DNA of 64,000 nucleotides from Amycolatopsis azurea DSM 43854 (GCF_001995215.1 NZ_MUXN01000004.1:208228-272227), one strand, 5' to 3'; shown: positions 7,445 through 19,574, counted from the first letter of the stretch. Numbers and translations: made by a program. Notes: generated from the sequence alone by a model not told the origin.

Positions 7445-9100
7445 GTGACTCCCGCAGCTCTCGCCGACCTGGTCCGTAACTCAGCCGTGCAGGTTCTCAC
7501 CGCGCGCGGCCTCGACGATTCCGTGCTGCCGGAGAAGGTGACGATCGAACGTCCCCGCAACCCGGAGCACGGCGATTACGCGACCAACCTGGCGCTGCAG
7601 GTGGCCAAGAAGGCGGGCATGAAGCCCGGCGACTTCGCCGACGCGCTGGCCGAGGCCCTCGCCGCCGCCGACGGCATCGAGTCGGCCGAGGTCGCCGGGC
7701 CGGGCTTCCTCAACCTGCGGCTCGCCGCCGACGCGCAGGGCCAGATCGTCCAGCAGGTGCTCGACGCCGGCGAGAAGTACGGCCTCGGTGACGCGCTGGC
7801 CGGGGTCAAGATCAACCTCGAGTTCGTCTCGGCGAACCCGACCGGCCCGATCCACCTCGGCGGCACCCGCTGGGCCGCGGTCGGTGACGCGCTGGGCCGC
7901 GTGCTCTCCGCGCAGGGCGGCCAGGTCACCCGCGAGTACTACTTCAACGACCACGGCGCGCAGATCGACCGCTTCGTCCGGTCCCTGATCGCCGCCGCCA
8001 AGGGCGAGCCCGCCCCCGAGGACGGCTACGCGGGCGGCTACATCAACGACATCGCCGCCGAGGTCATCCGGCAGGAGCCGAGCGCGCTTTCGCTGCCCGA
8101 GGACGAGCGGGCCGAGACCTTCCGCCGGGTCGGCATCGAGCTGATGTTCACCGAGATCAAGCAGAGCCTGCACGACTTCGGCACCGACTTCGACGTCTAC
8201 TTCCACGAGAACTCGCTGCACGAGTCCGGCGCGGTCGCGTCGTCGGTCCAGCGGCTGAAGGACTCCGGGAACCTGTACTTCGAGGACGGCGCCTGGTGGC
8301 TCAAGTCCAAGGAGCACGGCGACGACAAGGACCGCGTCGTCATCAAGAAGGACGGAAACCCGGCCTACATCGCCGGTGACCTCGCCTACTTCCAGGACAA
8401 GCGCAAGCGCGGCTTCGACCTCTGTATCTACATGCTCGGCGCGGACCACCACGGCTACATCGCCCGGCTCAAGGCCGCCGCGGCCGCGTTCGGCGACGAT
8501 CCGGCCGTGGTCGAGGTGCTGATCGGCCAGATGGTCAACCTCGTCTCCGACGGCAAGCCCGTCCGGATGAGCAAGCGCGCGGGCACCGTGATCACCATGG
8601 AGGACCTGGTCGGCACCGTCGGCGTCGACGCGGCCCGCTACGAGCTGATCCGCTACTCCGTCGATTCCACTTTGGACATCGACCTCGACCTGCTTCGCAA
8701 GCACTCCAACGACAACCCGGTCTACTACGTCCAGTACGCCCACGCGCGGCTGGCCTCGTTGCAGCGCAACGCATCCGACCTCGGTCTCACCTTCGATGGC
8801 GACGCCGACCTCGGACTGCTCACGCTGCCGGCCGAGGGCGACCTGATCCGCACACTCGGCGAATTCCCGACCGTCCTCCGCCGGGCCGCACAGCTGCGCG
8901 AACCGCACCGTGTCGCCCGGTACCTCGAAGAACTCGCCGGCGCCTACCACAAGTGGAACGCCGTCGGCCGGGTCCTTCCGAAGGGCGACGAGGAGACCAC
9001 CCCCCTCACGTTCTCCCGCCTCGCGCTCAGTGAAGCGACTCGTCAGGTGCTGGCCAACGGCCTCACCGTGCTCGGTGTCTCTGCTCCGGAACGGATGTAA
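7445..9100 (+). CDS. argS: arginyl-tRNA synthetase
   Basis: 551 aa, class I synthetase that charges tRNA-Arg. The N-terminal additional domain covers ~1-115 ([16 protein letters not shown]). The HIGH-like signature is [11 protein letters not shown] (near 135-145) and the KMSKS-like signature is VRMSKRAGT. The C-terminal DALR helical domain ([15 protein letters not shown]) binds the anticodon. The start is a GTG placed 8 bases after a TAGAAT box, consistent with a leaderless message; the frame stays open further upstream but without a better start. It opens the argS-lysA-hom-thrC-thrB run, an order shared with Mycobacterium. Confidence 0.97.
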   Translation: MTPAALADLVRNSAVQVLTARGLDDSVLPEKVTIERPRNPEHGDYATNLALQVAKKAGMKPGDFADALAEALAAADGIESAEVAGPGFLNLRLAADAQGQIVQQVLDAGEKYGLGDALAGVKINLEFVSANPTGPIHLGGTRWAAVGDALGRVLSAQGGQVTREYYFNDHGAQIDRFVRSLIAAAKGEPAPEDGYAGGYINDIAAEVIRQEPSALSLPEDERAETFRRVGIELMFTEIKQSLHDFGTDFDVYFHENSLHESGAVASSVQRLKDSGNLYFEDGAWWLKSKEHGDDKDRVVIKKDGNPAYIAGDLAYFQDKRKRGFDLCIYMLGADHHGYIARLKAAAAAFGDDPAVVEVLIGQMVNLVSDGKPVRMSKRAGTVITMEDLVGTVGVDAARYELIRYSVDSTLDIDLDLLRKHSNDNPVYYVQYAHARLASLQRNASDLGLTFDGDADLGLLTLPAEGDLIRTLGEFPTVLRRAAQLREPHRVARYLEELAGAYHKWNAVGRVLPKGDEETTPLTFSRLALSEATRQVLANGLTVLGVSAPERM

Positions 9101-9105
9101 GCAAG

Positions 9106-10539
9106 ATGGCTCACCCCGCCGGCCCCCGCCACGCCGACGTCTACCCCCACGCCGACGCCTCCGGTTTCCCGCCGTCGAGTCCCGAAGAACTCGACAGGCT
9201 GTATCCGAAAGTCTGGCCGCGCAACACTTTCCGCGGCGGAGACGGCGTCGTGCGCATCGCGGGCGTCGACGTCCGCGAACTCGCCGAGAAGTACGGCACG
9301 CCGCTGTTCGTCGTCGACGAGGCCGACTTCAAGTCCCGGTGCGCCGACTACGCCGAGGCGTTCGACGACCCGGCGCTCGTGCACTACGCGTCCAAGGCGT
9401 TCCTGTCCATCGAGATCGCCCGCTGGGTGGCCGAGCAGGGGCTGAGCCTGGACGTCTGCAGCGGCGGCGAACTCGCCGTCGCGCAGCGCGCGGAGTTCCC
9501 CGCCGAACGGATCACCTTCCACGGCAACAACAAGTCGCTGTCCGAGCTGGACGCCGCTGTCGAAGCCGGCGTCGGCACGGTCGTGGTCGACTCCTACTTC
9601 GAGATCGCGCGGCTGGCCGATGTCGCGGCCCGGCACGACGTCGTGCAGAACGTGCTGATCCGGGTCACCGTCGGCGTCGAGGCGCACACCCACGAGTTCA
9701 TCGCGACCGCGCACGAGGACCAGAAGTTCGGTTTCTCGCTGGCTTCCGGTGACGCGGCCGAGGCCGTGCGCCGCGTGCTCAACGCGCCGTCGCTCAAGCT
9801 GATCGGCCTGCACAGCCACATCGGTTCGCAGATCTTCGACGCCGACGGCTTCGAGGTCGCCGCCCGCCGCGTGGTCGGCCTGCTGGCCGAACTCGCCAAG
9901 GAGCACGGCGCCGATCTGCTCGACCAGCTGTCCATCGTCGACCTCGGCGGCGGTTTCGGTATCGCCTACACCGACAAGGACAACCCGCCGCCGCCCGCGC
10001 AGATGATCACGCAGATCCGCGAGATCGTCCGCAAGGAATGCGAGTACGCGGGCCTCCCGGTGCCGAAGATCGCCGGTGAGCCGGGCCGCGCCATCGCCGG
10101 TCCCGGCACGATCACGCTGTACGAGGTCGGCACCATCAAGGACGTCTCGCTCGGCGACAAGGCCGCCCGGCGCTACGTCAGCGTCGACGGCGGGATGAGC
10201 GACAACATCCGCACCGCGCTCTACGACGCGGTGTACGACTGCCGTCTCGTCTCCCGGACCTCCGACGACGACGGGGACGGCCAGGTCGCCGCCGCGCTGT
10301 CCCGGGTCGTGGGAAAACACTGTGAGTCCGGCGACATCGTCGTCCGCGACTGCTGGCTGCCCGACACCCTTGCTCCCGGCGACCTGCTCGCCGTGGCGGC
10401 CACCGGGGCGTACTGCTACTCGATGGCCAGCGGGTACAACCGGCAGCCGCGGCCGGCGGTGGTGGCCGTGCGCAACGGCAGCTCCCGCGTGCTGCTGCGG
10501 CGGGAGACGACGGACGACATGCTGCGCCTGGAGGTCTAG
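9106..10539 (+). CDS. lysA: diaminopimelate decarboxylase
   Basis: 477 aa, starting 5 bases after argS. It converts meso-diaminopimelate to lysine using PLP. The fold-III TIM barrel carries the PLP lysine in HYASKAFLS (Lys97), phosphate-binding GGGFGIAY, the EPGRAI motif, and the dimer-contributed Cys of GKHCESGD. The first ~45 residues ([20 protein letters not shown]) are the usual actinobacterial extension. It lies with the threonine genes, so all three aspartate-derived end products are served from one locus. Confidence 0.97.
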   Translation: MAHPAGPRHADVYPHADASGFPPSSPEELDRLYPKVWPRNTFRGGDGVVRIAGVDVRELAEKYGTPLFVVDEADFKSRCADYAEAFDDPALVHYASKAFLSIEIARWVAEQGLSLDVCSGGELAVAQRAEFPAERITFHGNNKSLSELDAAVEAGVGTVVVDSYFEIARLADVAARHDVVQNVLIRVTVGVEAHTHEFIATAHEDQKFGFSLASGDAAEAVRRVLNAPSLKLIGLHSHIGSQIFDADGFEVAARRVVGLLAELAKEHGADLLDQLSIVDLGGGFGIAYTDKDNPPPPAQMITQIREIVRKECEYAGLPVPKIAGEPGRAIAGPGTITLYEVGTIKDVSLGDKAARRYVSVDGGMSDNIRTALYDAVYDCRLVSRTSDDDGDGQVAAALSRVVGKHCESGDIVVRDCWLPDTLAPGDLLAVAATGAYCYSMASGYNRQPRPAVVAVRNGSSRVLLRRETTDDMLRLEV

Positions 10540-10542
10540 CAA

Positions 10543-11849
10543 GTGTCTACTGTGGACGGACGCGTGATCAGGGTCGCCCTCCTGGGCTGCGGGACGGTCG
10601 GCGGCGAGGTCGTCCGGCTGCTCACCGAGCAGGCCGAAGAGCTCGCCGCCAGGGCGGGCGCCAGGATGGAGCTGGCGGGCATCGCGGTGCGGCGCCCCGA
10701 CAAGCACCCCGAGCTGCCGCCGGAACTGGTGACCTCCGACGTGACGAAGCTCGTCACCTCCCCGGACGTCGACGTCGTCGTCGAACTGGTCGGTGGCATC
10801 GAGCCGGTGCGGGAGTGGCTGCTCGACGCGCTCAAGGCGGGTAAATCCGTTGTCACGGCGAACAAAGCGCTGATGGCCGAGCACTCCGCGGAGCTGTTCG
10901 AGGCCGCCGACGCGGCAGGCGTGGACCTGTACTTCGAGGCGGCCGTGGCCGGGGCGATCCCGTTGCTGCGCCCGCTGCGCGAATCGCTGGCGGGCGACCG
11001 CATCACCCGCGTGATGGGCATCGTCAACGGCACCACCAACTACATCCTGTCCGCGATGGACTCCACCGGCGCCGGTTACGCGGAAACGCTGGAAGAGGCC
11101 AGCAGGCTCGGATACGCCGAGGCGGACCCGACGGCCGACGTCGACGGCTACGACGCGGCGTCCAAGGCCGCGATCCTCGCCTCGCTCGCGTTCCACACCC
11201 GGGTGACCGCGTCCGAAGTGCACCGTGAAGGCATCGCCGACGTGACCGCGTCGGACCTCGCCGCGGCGAACGTGCTGGGCCGCACGGTGAAACTGCTCGC
11301 CATCTGCGAGCGCGTCACCTCCGACGACGGCACCGAATCCGTTTCGGCGCGCGTGCATCCGGTGATGATCCCGCGTGGCCACCAGCTCGCCGGGGTCGGC
11401 GGCGCGTACAACGCCGTCTACGTCGAGGCCGACGCCGCCGGTGAGCTGATGTTCTACGGTCAGGGCGCCGGTGGCGCGCCGACCGCGAGTGCCGTGCTCG
11501 GCGACCTCGTCGCGGTGGCTCGAAACCGGGTCGTCGGCGGCCGTGGCCCGCGCGAATCCGCGCACGCCGCGCTCCCGGTCAGGCCGATGGGCCAGACGCC
11601 GACGCGGTACCACGTCAGTCTCGACGTGGCCGATCGAGCGGGCGTGCTCGCCCAGGTGGCCCAGGCGTTCGCCGGGCACGGCGTCAGCATCGCCGCCGTG
11701 CGGCAGCGCGACGCCAACGACACGGCCAGCCTGGTCGTGGTCACCCACCTGGCGCCGGACGCGGCACTGCGGTCCACTGTGGACGACATTGCCAAGCTCG
11801 ATGTGGTGAACCAGGTCGTCAGTGTGATGCGTGTGGAAGGCGAAGACCA

Positions 11850-11853
<4 letters not shown>
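10543..11853 (+). CDS. hom: homoserine dehydrogenase
   Basis: 436 aa from GTG 10543, 3 bases after lysA. It reduces aspartate semialdehyde to homoserine, the branch point to Thr and Met. A Rossmann NAD(P) site is at the N-terminus ([15 protein letters not shown]), catalytic-domain signatures [12 protein letters not shown] and [12 protein letters not shown] follow, and the C-terminal ~75 residues are an ACT domain ([20 protein letters not shown]), so feedback inhibition by threonine is expected. It overlaps thrC by the 4-base GTGA junction, implying translational coupling. Confidence 0.97.
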
Positions 11854-13789
<1,936 letters not shown>

Positions 13790-14225
13790 AGCCTCGGTCA
13801 CATGCCGGAGCCCCATCCCGCCACGCGGGGGGTGGTTGTTGCACCCGGCCGTGGCGCGGTCTACCCTCGGGGGCGTTCGATCACCGTGCGTTTCCGCACC
13901 CGGTGCCGGTCCAGGTGACCAGTGTCATCCTTGGCCCGCATCCTTCGTTGATCCGCCAGTTCCGCAGGACGTCCGGCGACTAGCACAGCCTGGCAAGCGG
14001 GGGCTGGCAGATTGACACAGGCGGGTTCCCGGTTCCGGCGGTGCCGAATTCCGCTTCCTCCATATGGAGGACGCAAATCCCTGTGCTGGAGGCCTTCTAG
14101 CTGTGTTCAACACGGCCGAGGAGTTGCTAGCCCGTATCGGGGGCCAATTACGCCGTTTCGCAATCGGACGCGAGCGGCGGTCCGCTGATCCACCTGGAGG
14201 CGTGGATCGGTCAGGAAGGACATTT
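13790..14225 (+). promoter_or_regulatory. long leader region upstream of rho
   Basis: This gene-free stretch holds a TACCCT -10-like word (13862-13867), so the rho message may carry a leader of about 350 bases. It contains the perfect palindrome CCTCCATATGGAGG (14057-14070), then a tight hairpin GTGTTCAACAC within GCTGTGTTCAACACGGC, and a TTGACA word at 14012-14017 without a clear -10. A reading frame from 14064 runs in frame into rho but lacks a ribosome site and resembles no Rho N-terminus. Autoregulation of rho through its leader is known in other bacteria; here it is inference. Confidence 0.5.
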
Positions 14226-16232
14226 GTGAGCAACACCGATCTTTTGAGCGACGTCGAAGGTGGCGCCGCCGAGTCGAACGGCGTCGTCGCTCCCAAGCGC
14301 ACGGTCGGCGGATTGACCGGCAAGACCGTCGCCGAGCTGCGCTCGATCGCTGGGGAACTCGGCATCGGCGAGACCACCGGTATGCGCAAGGGCGACCTGA
14401 TCGCGGCCATCCGCGAGCGCCAGGGCAAGACCAAGCGCAAGTCCCCCGCCGCGGCGAGCGAAACGCTTCCGCTCGAGGGGATCGATGCACCGCGCAAGGC
14501 CCCGAAGGCCGACGCGCCCAAGACCGAGGCCCCGAAGCAGGAGGCCCCGAAGGCCGAAGCGCCGAAGGCGGAAACCGCCCCGGCCGAGGCTCCTCGCGCC
14601 GAGAAGACCGAGAAGACCGAGAAGTCTTCGGAAAACGGCGCCGCGCCCGCCGCGGAGCGGCCCGCGCAGCAGGACAACGGGCAGCAGGACGGCCAGTCGC
14701 AGCAGGAAGAGGGCGGCCGCGGCCGTCGTCGTCGCGGCTCCAACCGTGCCGCGGGTTCGCCCGAGCAGGGCGGCCAGCAGCGTGAGCGCGGTGACCGGGG
14801 CGACCGCGGTGAGCAGGGCGGCAACCGTCAGGGCAACCGTGACGGTGGTCGTGACGGCAACCGCGATGGCGGCCGTGACGGCAACCGCGACAACCGCGGC
14901 CAGGACAACCGCCAGCGCAACCAGCAGGGCGGCGGCCAGGACAACAGCCAGCGTCAGGGCCAGGGCCAGCAGGGGGACGACGACGAGGAAGGCGGCCGTC
15001 GCGGCCGTCGCTTCCGCGACCGTCGCCGCCGGGGTTCCGGCGGTGGCCGTGAGCAGGGCGGTTCGCCCGACACCGAGATCCGCGAGGACGACGTCCTGCT
15101 GCCCGTCGCGGGCATCCTGGACGTGCTCGACAACTACGCGTTCGTGCGTACCTCGGGCTACCTCGCCGGGCCGAACGACGTGTACGTCTCGCTGTCGCTG
15201 GTCCGCAAGTACGGCCTGCGTCGCGGTGACGCCATCACCGGTGTCGTGCGCCAGCCGCGTGACGGCGAGCAGCAGCGGCAGAAGTTCAACCCGCTGGTGC
15301 GCGTCGACTCGATCAACGGCCTGGAGCCGGACGAGTCCAAGCGCCGTCCCGAGTTCACCAAGCTGACCCCGCTGTACCCGAACGAGCGGCTGCGCCTCGA
15401 GACCGAGCCGCACAAGCTCACCACCCGCGTCATCGACCTGGTGATGCCGGTCGGCAAGGGACAGCGCGCGCTGATCGTGTCGCCGCCGAAGGCCGGCAAG
15501 ACGACGATCATGCAGGACATCGCGAACGCGATCTCGACGAACAACCCCGAGTGCCACCTGATGGTCGTGCTCGTGGACGAGCGTCCGGAAGAGGTCACCG
15601 ACATGCAGCGGTCGGTGAAGGGTGAGGTCATCGCCTCGACCTTCGACCGCCCGCCGTCCGACCACACCTCGGTCGCGGAGCTGGCCATCGAGCGGGCGAA
15701 GCGCCTGGTCGAGATGGGCCACGACGTCGTCGTGCTGCTCGACTCGATCACCCGTCTGGGCCGCGCCTACAACCTGGCGGCCCCGGCGTCCGGCCGGATC
15801 CTCTCCGGTGGTGTCGACTCGACCGCGCTGTTCCCGCCGAAGCGTTTCCTCGGCGCGGCGCGCAACATCGAGAACGGCGGTTCGCTGACGATCTTCGCCA
15901 CGACGATGGTCGAGACCGGGTCCACCGGTGACACGGTCATCTTCGAAGAGTTCAAGGGCACCGCGAACGCGGACCTCAAGCTCGACCGGAAGATCGCCGA
16001 GCGGCGCGTGTTCCCCGCGGTGGACATCAACCCGTCCGGTACCCGCAAGGAAGACCTGCTGCTTTCGCCGGACGAGCTCGCGGTCACCCATAAGCTGCAC
16101 CGGGTGCTGCACGCGCTGGACTCGCAGCAGGCCATCGACCTGCTGATCTCGCGTCTGCGCAAGACGAAGACCAACATCGAGTTCCTCATGCAGGTCTCGA
16201 AGACGGCCCTCGGCTCGAACGACGACGACTGA
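14226..16232 (+). CDS. rho: transcription termination factor Rho
   Basis: 668 aa from GTG 14226, preceded by AGGAAGGA. Hexameric RNA helicase that ends transcription. A SAP-like Rho N-terminal helix bundle (~30-70: TGKTVAELRSIAGELGIG) is followed by a long low-complexity insert (~75-275) first rich in Ala/Pro/Lys/Glu, then in Arg/Gly/Asp/Asn/Gln. The cold-shock RNA-binding domain (ILDVLDNYAFVRTSGYL), Walker A SPPKAGKTT (Lys425) and Walker B VVVLLDSITRL follow. Such inserts are typical of high-GC actinobacterial Rho and add RNA affinity. Monocistronic by appearance, ending at a block of hairpins. Confidence 0.97.
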   Translation: MSNTDLLSDVEGGAAESNGVVAPKRTVGGLTGKTVAELRSIAGELGIGETTGMRKGDLIAAIRERQGKTKRKSPAAASETLPLEGIDAPRKAPKADAPKTEAPKQEAPKAEAPKAETAPAEAPRAEKTEKTEKSSENGAAPAAERPAQQDNGQQDGQSQQEEGGRGRRRRGSNRAAGSPEQGGQQRERGDRGDRGEQGGNRQGNRDGGRDGNRDGGRDGNRDNRGQDNRQRNQQGGGQDNSQRQGQGQQGDDDEEGGRRGRRFRDRRRRGSGGGREQGGSPDTEIREDDVLLPVAGILDVLDNYAFVRTSGYLAGPNDVYVSLSLVRKYGLRRGDAITGVVRQPRDGEQQRQKFNPLVRVDSINGLEPDESKRRPEFTKLTPLYPNERLRLETEPHKLTTRVIDLVMPVGKGQRALIVSPPKAGKTTIMQDIANAISTNNPECHLMVVLVDERPEEVTDMQRSVKGEVIASTFDRPPSDHTSVAELAIERAKRLVEMGHDVVVLLDSITRLGRAYNLAAPASGRILSGGVDSTALFPPKRFLGAARNIENGGSLTIFATTMVETGSTGDTVIFEEFKGTANADLKLDRKIAERRVFPAVDINPSGTRKEDLLLSPDELAVTHKLHRVLHALDSQQAIDLLISRLRKTKTNIEFLMQVSKTALGSNDDD

Positions 16233-16244
16233 GTTTCGTTCTGT

Positions 16245-16303
16245 AAGTACATGAAGGCCCCCTTCCTCGCGCCAGGCGCAAGGAAGGGGGCCTTCATGTA
16301 CTT
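16245..16303. repeat. perfect hairpin, 'TGAAGGCCCCCTTC' family
   Basis: Two 23-base arms (16245-16267 and 16281-16303) match perfectly around a 13-base centre that itself contains GCGCC-A-GGCGC. No T-run follows, so it is not a classical terminator. It lies 12 bases after the rho stop. The arm core TGAAGGCCCCCTTC recurs in the hairpin at 16420. Confidence 0.9.
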
Positions 16304-16322
16304 GGGCACTGGCGGGGCGAAG

Positions 16323-16383
16323 CGACGTTGTGAAAGCCACTTTCGCAACGTTCAGCGTTGCGAAAGTGGCTTTCACAACGTCG
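16323..16383. repeat. perfect hairpin, 'GAAAGTGGCTTTC' family
   Basis: Two 28-base arms (16323-16350, 16356-16383) are perfect complements around a 5-base loop. The core GTGAAAGCCACTTTCGCAAC is found again at 29618 and, with small changes, at 29723. No T-run. Confidence 0.9.
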
Positions 16384-16419
16384 GGTGCGGCAGGTGCTGT
16401 CACCTCCGCCCACACCCCT

Positions 16420-16480
16420 GAAGCGCGTGAAGGCCCCCTTCCCTCGGCTCAGCCGAGGGAAGGGGGCCTTCACGCGCTTC
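16420..16480. repeat. perfect hairpin, 'TGAAGGCCCCCTTC' family
   Basis: Thirty-base arms (16420-16449, 16451-16480) are perfectly complementary with essentially no loop. The same TGAAGGCCCCCTTC core as the hairpin at 16245, but different outer and inner sequence, so the family is defined by its core. It sits 28 bases from the 3' end of the convergent CHAP gene. Confidence 0.9.
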
Positions 16481-16507
16481 CGCGCGCTGACTACGAGACC
16501 CGAGGGC

Positions 16508-17053
16508 TCAGCGGTGCGGAACGGCCGCGGGGGTCCAGCCGCGGTAGTTGTTGAAGTAGTTCACGCTCGAAGCGTGGCCGATCTTGCCGCCGATGCTGGA
16601 GGCGTAGATCCCGCCGGAGCCGTCGGCGATGCCGACGTGGCCCCACTGGCTGATGTTCCAGTACACGAAGGAGCCCTTCGGCGGGGTCCCGGTCGTGTGC
16701 TTCGGGCTCGCGCCGTTCCAGTGCGCGTTGGCCGAGGCCCAGACGCCGGTGGTCCCGTACGCGTTCTCGGCGGCCTTCTCGCAGAGGCCCTGGTACGCGG
16801 TGGAGCCGGCGTGGTTCTTGTACCACTGGACGGCGCCGGCGGGAGTGCCGTCACCGGCGCCCTGGATGGACAGGTCGCCTTCGGGCACGGTGGTGAAGGT
16901 TCCCGCGGCCGGGTTGATGTCGGCGGCGGTGATGGTGGCGCCCGCTTCGGGGGCGGCCGGGGCGGCCCCGGCGACCGGAGCCACGGCGAGGGCCGCGATG
17001 GCCAGCGCGGCGACGGACGCCGGCTTCGCCACCTTGGCGAGGATGGTGCGCAT
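16508..17053 (-). CDS. secreted CHAP-like cysteine amidase/peptidase
   Basis: 181 aa from ATG 17051-17053, chosen for its AGGAGG site 8 bases upstream. A clear signal peptide (MRTILAKVAKPASVAALAIA... AGAAPA) is followed by a ~115-residue catalytic domain. The candidate nucleophile is the Cys of YQGLCEKAAENAYG and the candidate base the His of QWGHVGIADGSGG, spaced as in CHAP/NlpC-like enzymes. It would cleave peptidoglycan or a related peptide bond outside the cell. Whether it is a lytic enzyme or a secreted effector is not clear. Divergent from rpmE. Confidence 0.75.
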   Translation of the reverse strand: MRTILAKVAKPASVAALAIAALAVAPVAGAAPAAPEAGATITAADINPAAGTFTTVPEGDLSIQGAGDGTPAGAVQWYKNHAGSTAYQGLCEKAAENAYGTTGVWASANAHWNGASPKHTTGTPPKGSFVYWNISQWGHVGIADGSGGIYASSIGGKIGHASSVNYFNNYRGWTPAAVPHR

Positions 17054-17276
17054 GATCAGTACCTCCTGTTGAGGAATTACCAACAGAGAAGACGGTCTCG
17101 TGATCAAGTACAAATTTCGTACAACTCGGCGTCGATAGTTGATAACTCAACGTGCTGGAATATACCGGGGGAGGGGTGCGTTGACGCCACTGCCAGCACA
17201 TCTGGCAAAATCATCCGCTGAAGTCCGGCACCGGTTCACCCCGAACGGGGACCCGGGGCCAACGAGAGAGGACACC

Positions 17277-17504
17277 ATGAAGAGCGGTATTCACCCCGAG
17301 TACGTCGTCACGCACGTCAACTGTGACTGTGGCAACGAATTCACCACGCGCAGCACCAAGACCTCCGGCAGCCTCCACGTCGAGATCTGCTCGAACTGCC
17401 ACCCGTTCTACACCGGCAAGCAGAAGCTCATGGACACCGGCGGCCGCGTCGCGCGCTTCGAGGCTCGCTACGGCAAGCGCAAGAAGGCCGAAGACGCCAA
17501 GTAG
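17277..17504 (+). CDS. rpmE: 50S ribosomal protein L31, zinc-binding form
   Basis: 75 aa from ATG 17277 behind GAGAGGACA. The four cysteines of the zinc form are present (CDCG near 16-18; CSNC near 38-41). The zinc-free paralog, usually under Zur, is not in the window. A strong terminator follows, so it is transcribed alone. Confidence 0.97.
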   Translation: MKSGIHPEYVVTHVNCDCGNEFTTRSTKTSGSLHVEICSNCHPFYTGKQKLMDTGGRVARFEARYGKRKKAEDAK

Positions 17505-17512
17505 CTTGATCG

Positions 17513-17552
17513 ACGGCGCCTACCCGCATGTCCGGGTAGGCGCCGTTTTTTT
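17513..17552 (+). terminator. rho-independent terminator of rpmE
   Basis: A 14-bp perfect stem (ACGGCGCCTACCCG with its complement, 17513-17526 and 17533-17546), a 6-base loop and seven Ts. It is the only textbook intrinsic terminator I see in the window, in contrast to the T-less hairpins elsewhere. Confidence 0.93.
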
Positions 17553-17597
17553 GGTGTTTCAGCCATGGTTTTGCCCGGGCCGTCGAGAGGTGGAGTG

Positions 17598-18668
17598 GTG
17601 GATTCGAGTTCGCTCAAGGGTCTGCTCGAAGAGCACGCCCAGCTGGAAGAGCAGCTGGCCGACCCGTCCGTGCACGCCGACCAGGCGCGCGCACGCAAGC
17701 TCGGTCGTCGCTACGCGGAGCTGAGCCCGGTCGTCAAGACGGTCCGCGAGCTCGACACGGCCCGCGAAGACCTCGAGACGGCGAAGGAACTGGCGGCGGA
17801 AGACGCGGCCTTCGCGGCCGAAGCCGAGGAGATCGCCGCCAAGATCCCCGTGCTCGAGGCCAAGCTCACCGAACTGCTCCTTCCGCGCGACCCGTACGAC
17901 GGTTCCGACGTGGTCATGGAGATCAAATCGGGTGAAGGCGGCGAGGAGTCGGCCCTGTTCGCCGGCGACCTGCTGCGCATGTACCTGCGCTACGCCGAGC
18001 GTCACGGCTGGAAGGCCGAGGTGCTCGACTCGGTCGACTCGGACCTCGGCGGTTTCAAGGACGTCACCGTGTCCATCAAGAGCCGTTCGGCCGACGTCGA
18101 CGGCGTCTGGGCGCGGCTGAAGTTCGAGGGCGGGGTGCACCGCGTGCAGCGCGTGCCCGCCACCGAGTCGCAGGGCCGCATCCACACCTCCGCGTCCGGC
18201 GTGCTCATCTACCCCGAACCCGAGGACGTCGAGGTCGAGATCGACCCGAACGACCTGCGGATCGACGTCTACCGCTCGTCCGGGCCCGGTGGCCAGAGCG
18301 TGAACACGACCGACTCGGCCGTGCGCATCACGCACCTGCCGACCGGGGTGGTCGTCTCGTGCCAGAACGAGAAGTCGCAGATCCAGAACCGCGCCCGTGC
18401 CTTGCAGGTGCTCCAGGCCCGTCTTCAGGCGATCGCCGAGGAGGAGGCCGCCGCGAAGGCGTCGGACGCGCGCCGCTCGCAGGTCCGCACCGTCGACCGC
18501 TCCGAGCGGGTCCGCACCTACAACTTCGCCGAGAACCGCATCGCCGACCACCGGGTGAACTACAAGGCCTACAACCTGGATCAGGTCCTCGACGGCGACC
18601 TCGACGGGGTGCTGAACGCGCTCATCACCGCGGACCGCGAAGAGCGGCTCGCCGCCCACGCCGGCTGA
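17598..18668 (+). CDS. prfA: peptide chain release factor 1
   Basis: 356 aa from GTG 17598 (GTGs at 17595 and 17598 both follow GAGAGGTGGA). The GGQ motif that triggers peptide release is in [17 protein letters not shown] and the stop-codon discriminator is PAT ([10 protein letters not shown]), which marks RF1 (UAA/UAG). Acts on the ribosome A site. Its usual partner, the methyltransferase prmC, is displaced about 7.8 kb downstream by a cell-surface cluster. Confidence 0.97.
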   Translation: MDSSSLKGLLEEHAQLEEQLADPSVHADQARARKLGRRYAELSPVVKTVRELDTAREDLETAKELAAEDAAFAAEAEEIAAKIPVLEAKLTELLLPRDPYDGSDVVMEIKSGEGGEESALFAGDLLRMYLRYAERHGWKAEVLDSVDSDLGGFKDVTVSIKSRSADVDGVWARLKFEGGVHRVQRVPATESQGRIHTSASGVLIYPEPEDVEVEIDPNDLRIDVYRSSGPGGQSVNTTDSAVRITHLPTGVVVSCQNEKSQIQNRARALQVLQARLQAIAEEEAAAKASDARRSQVRTVDRSERVRTYNFAENRIADHRVNYKAYNLDQVLDGDLDGVLNALITADREERLAAHAG

Positions 18669-18690
18669 CAGCCGTTCCGCGCCGGGCCCG

Positions 18691-19428
18691 CTAGCCGGGT
18701 TCGGTGTAGAACGGGTCGTCGTCCAGTCCGGTGTGGATGGCCCGCACCGACATGCTCACCCGGGAAAGCCTCTCGGTGATCTCGTTCGTGACCCGGCTCT
18801 GCGCCTCTTCGCCGCTTTCCCCGTCGAGAGCCGGAAACGCCGACAGCAGGACCGCTTCGCAGGGGCCCGCGTCCGTGCTGATCCGGACCAGCGACGCCGA
18901 AAGGTCGGTCGCGGGACGGCCGCACAGGCCCACGGCCAGCCGCAGATCCCCGGTGGGGACGTAAAGATGCACTCGCGAAATGACATCCGTTTCCGCGCGC
19001 GGGGTGAAATCGTGCCTGGTGACGTACGCGGGCTCACGGGGGTCGGTGCCGCCGACGGCGGCCATCAGTGAATAGAGCGTGAATCCTTCGGTCGGGGTGT
19101 CGCAGGCGTCGTAACTTCCGTACTGGCCGGTCTCCGGCGTGCCGTGGATCTCGAAGAATTCCGCATTCAGTCCGAAGTGGAAAAGCGCGGGCAAGGCGGC
19201 CCGGTGCAGTGTTTCGGCGGGATCTTCGTCCTCGGCGGGAGGCGTGCGATAGCCGACGGAGACCAGGTAGCCCTTCCAGCCGCCTTCGGGGTCGGCCCGG
19301 CAGATCTCGAATTCGGTGGCCTCGAAGTCGCCGATGAAACGTTCTCCCAGCTCGGCGGCCGCGGTGAAATCCTCGGTGTCGATATTCGCGGATATCCGCG
19401 TGACGACATCTGTTTCCCGGAGATCCAT
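18691..19428 (-). CDS. hypothetical protein with an internal duplication
   Basis: 245 aa; ATG 19426-19428. No signal peptide, membrane helix or known catalytic motif. The N-terminal segment beginning RETDVVTRISANI (residue 4) recurs as AETDVISRVHLYV (residue 145), and both are followed by acidic alpha/beta stretches, so the protein looks like two copies of one ~120-residue unit. Codon use is like its neighbours. Lies tail to tail with prfA. Function unknown. Confidence 0.65.
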   Translation of the reverse strand: MDLRETDVVTRISANIDTEDFTAAAELGERFIGDFEATEFEICRADPEGGWKGYLVSVGYRTPPAEDEDPAETLHRAALPALFHFGLNAEFFEIHGTPETGQYGSYDACDTPTEGFTLYSLMAAVGGTDPREPAYVTRHDFTPRAETDVISRVHLYVPTGDLRLAVGLCGRPATDLSASLVRISTDAGPCEAVLLSAFPALDGESGEEAQSRVTNEITERLSRVSMSVRAIHTGLDDDPFYTEPG

Positions 19429-19574
19429 GGCTGCTTCGAGTGGCCCCTTCGTGGCTGACAGGTGTGCACAGCGTACGTGCGGTGCCGGTGGGCCTACAGT
19501 CGGCCTGTCCTTGATTCCCTGTTTCCGCTACGGTTTTGGAGAGTGAGGGAAATTCGCAGGGGGAAACACAATTC

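Noticed and set aside
9043..11748. A 901-codon open frame on the minus strand across argS-lysA-hom
   Set aside because: It is the antisense shadow of well-supported genes; long antisense frames are expected at this GC content.
14064..14225. Upstream extension of rho from ATG 14064
   Set aside because: In frame but no ribosome site, no likeness to Rho N-termini, and it crosses a palindrome and hairpin; GTG 14226 has AGGAAGGA.
16233..16507. The rho-CHAP hairpins as classical intrinsic terminators
   Set aside because: None has a T-run, and arms of 23-30 perfect bases with shared cores fit a dispersed repeat better; compare the true terminator at 17513.
17054..17276. Possible c-di-AMP (ydaO-type) riboswitch upstream of the CHAP gene
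   Set aside because: The leader is short and I could not find the conserved elements; only a weak GTAC-type symmetry is seen.
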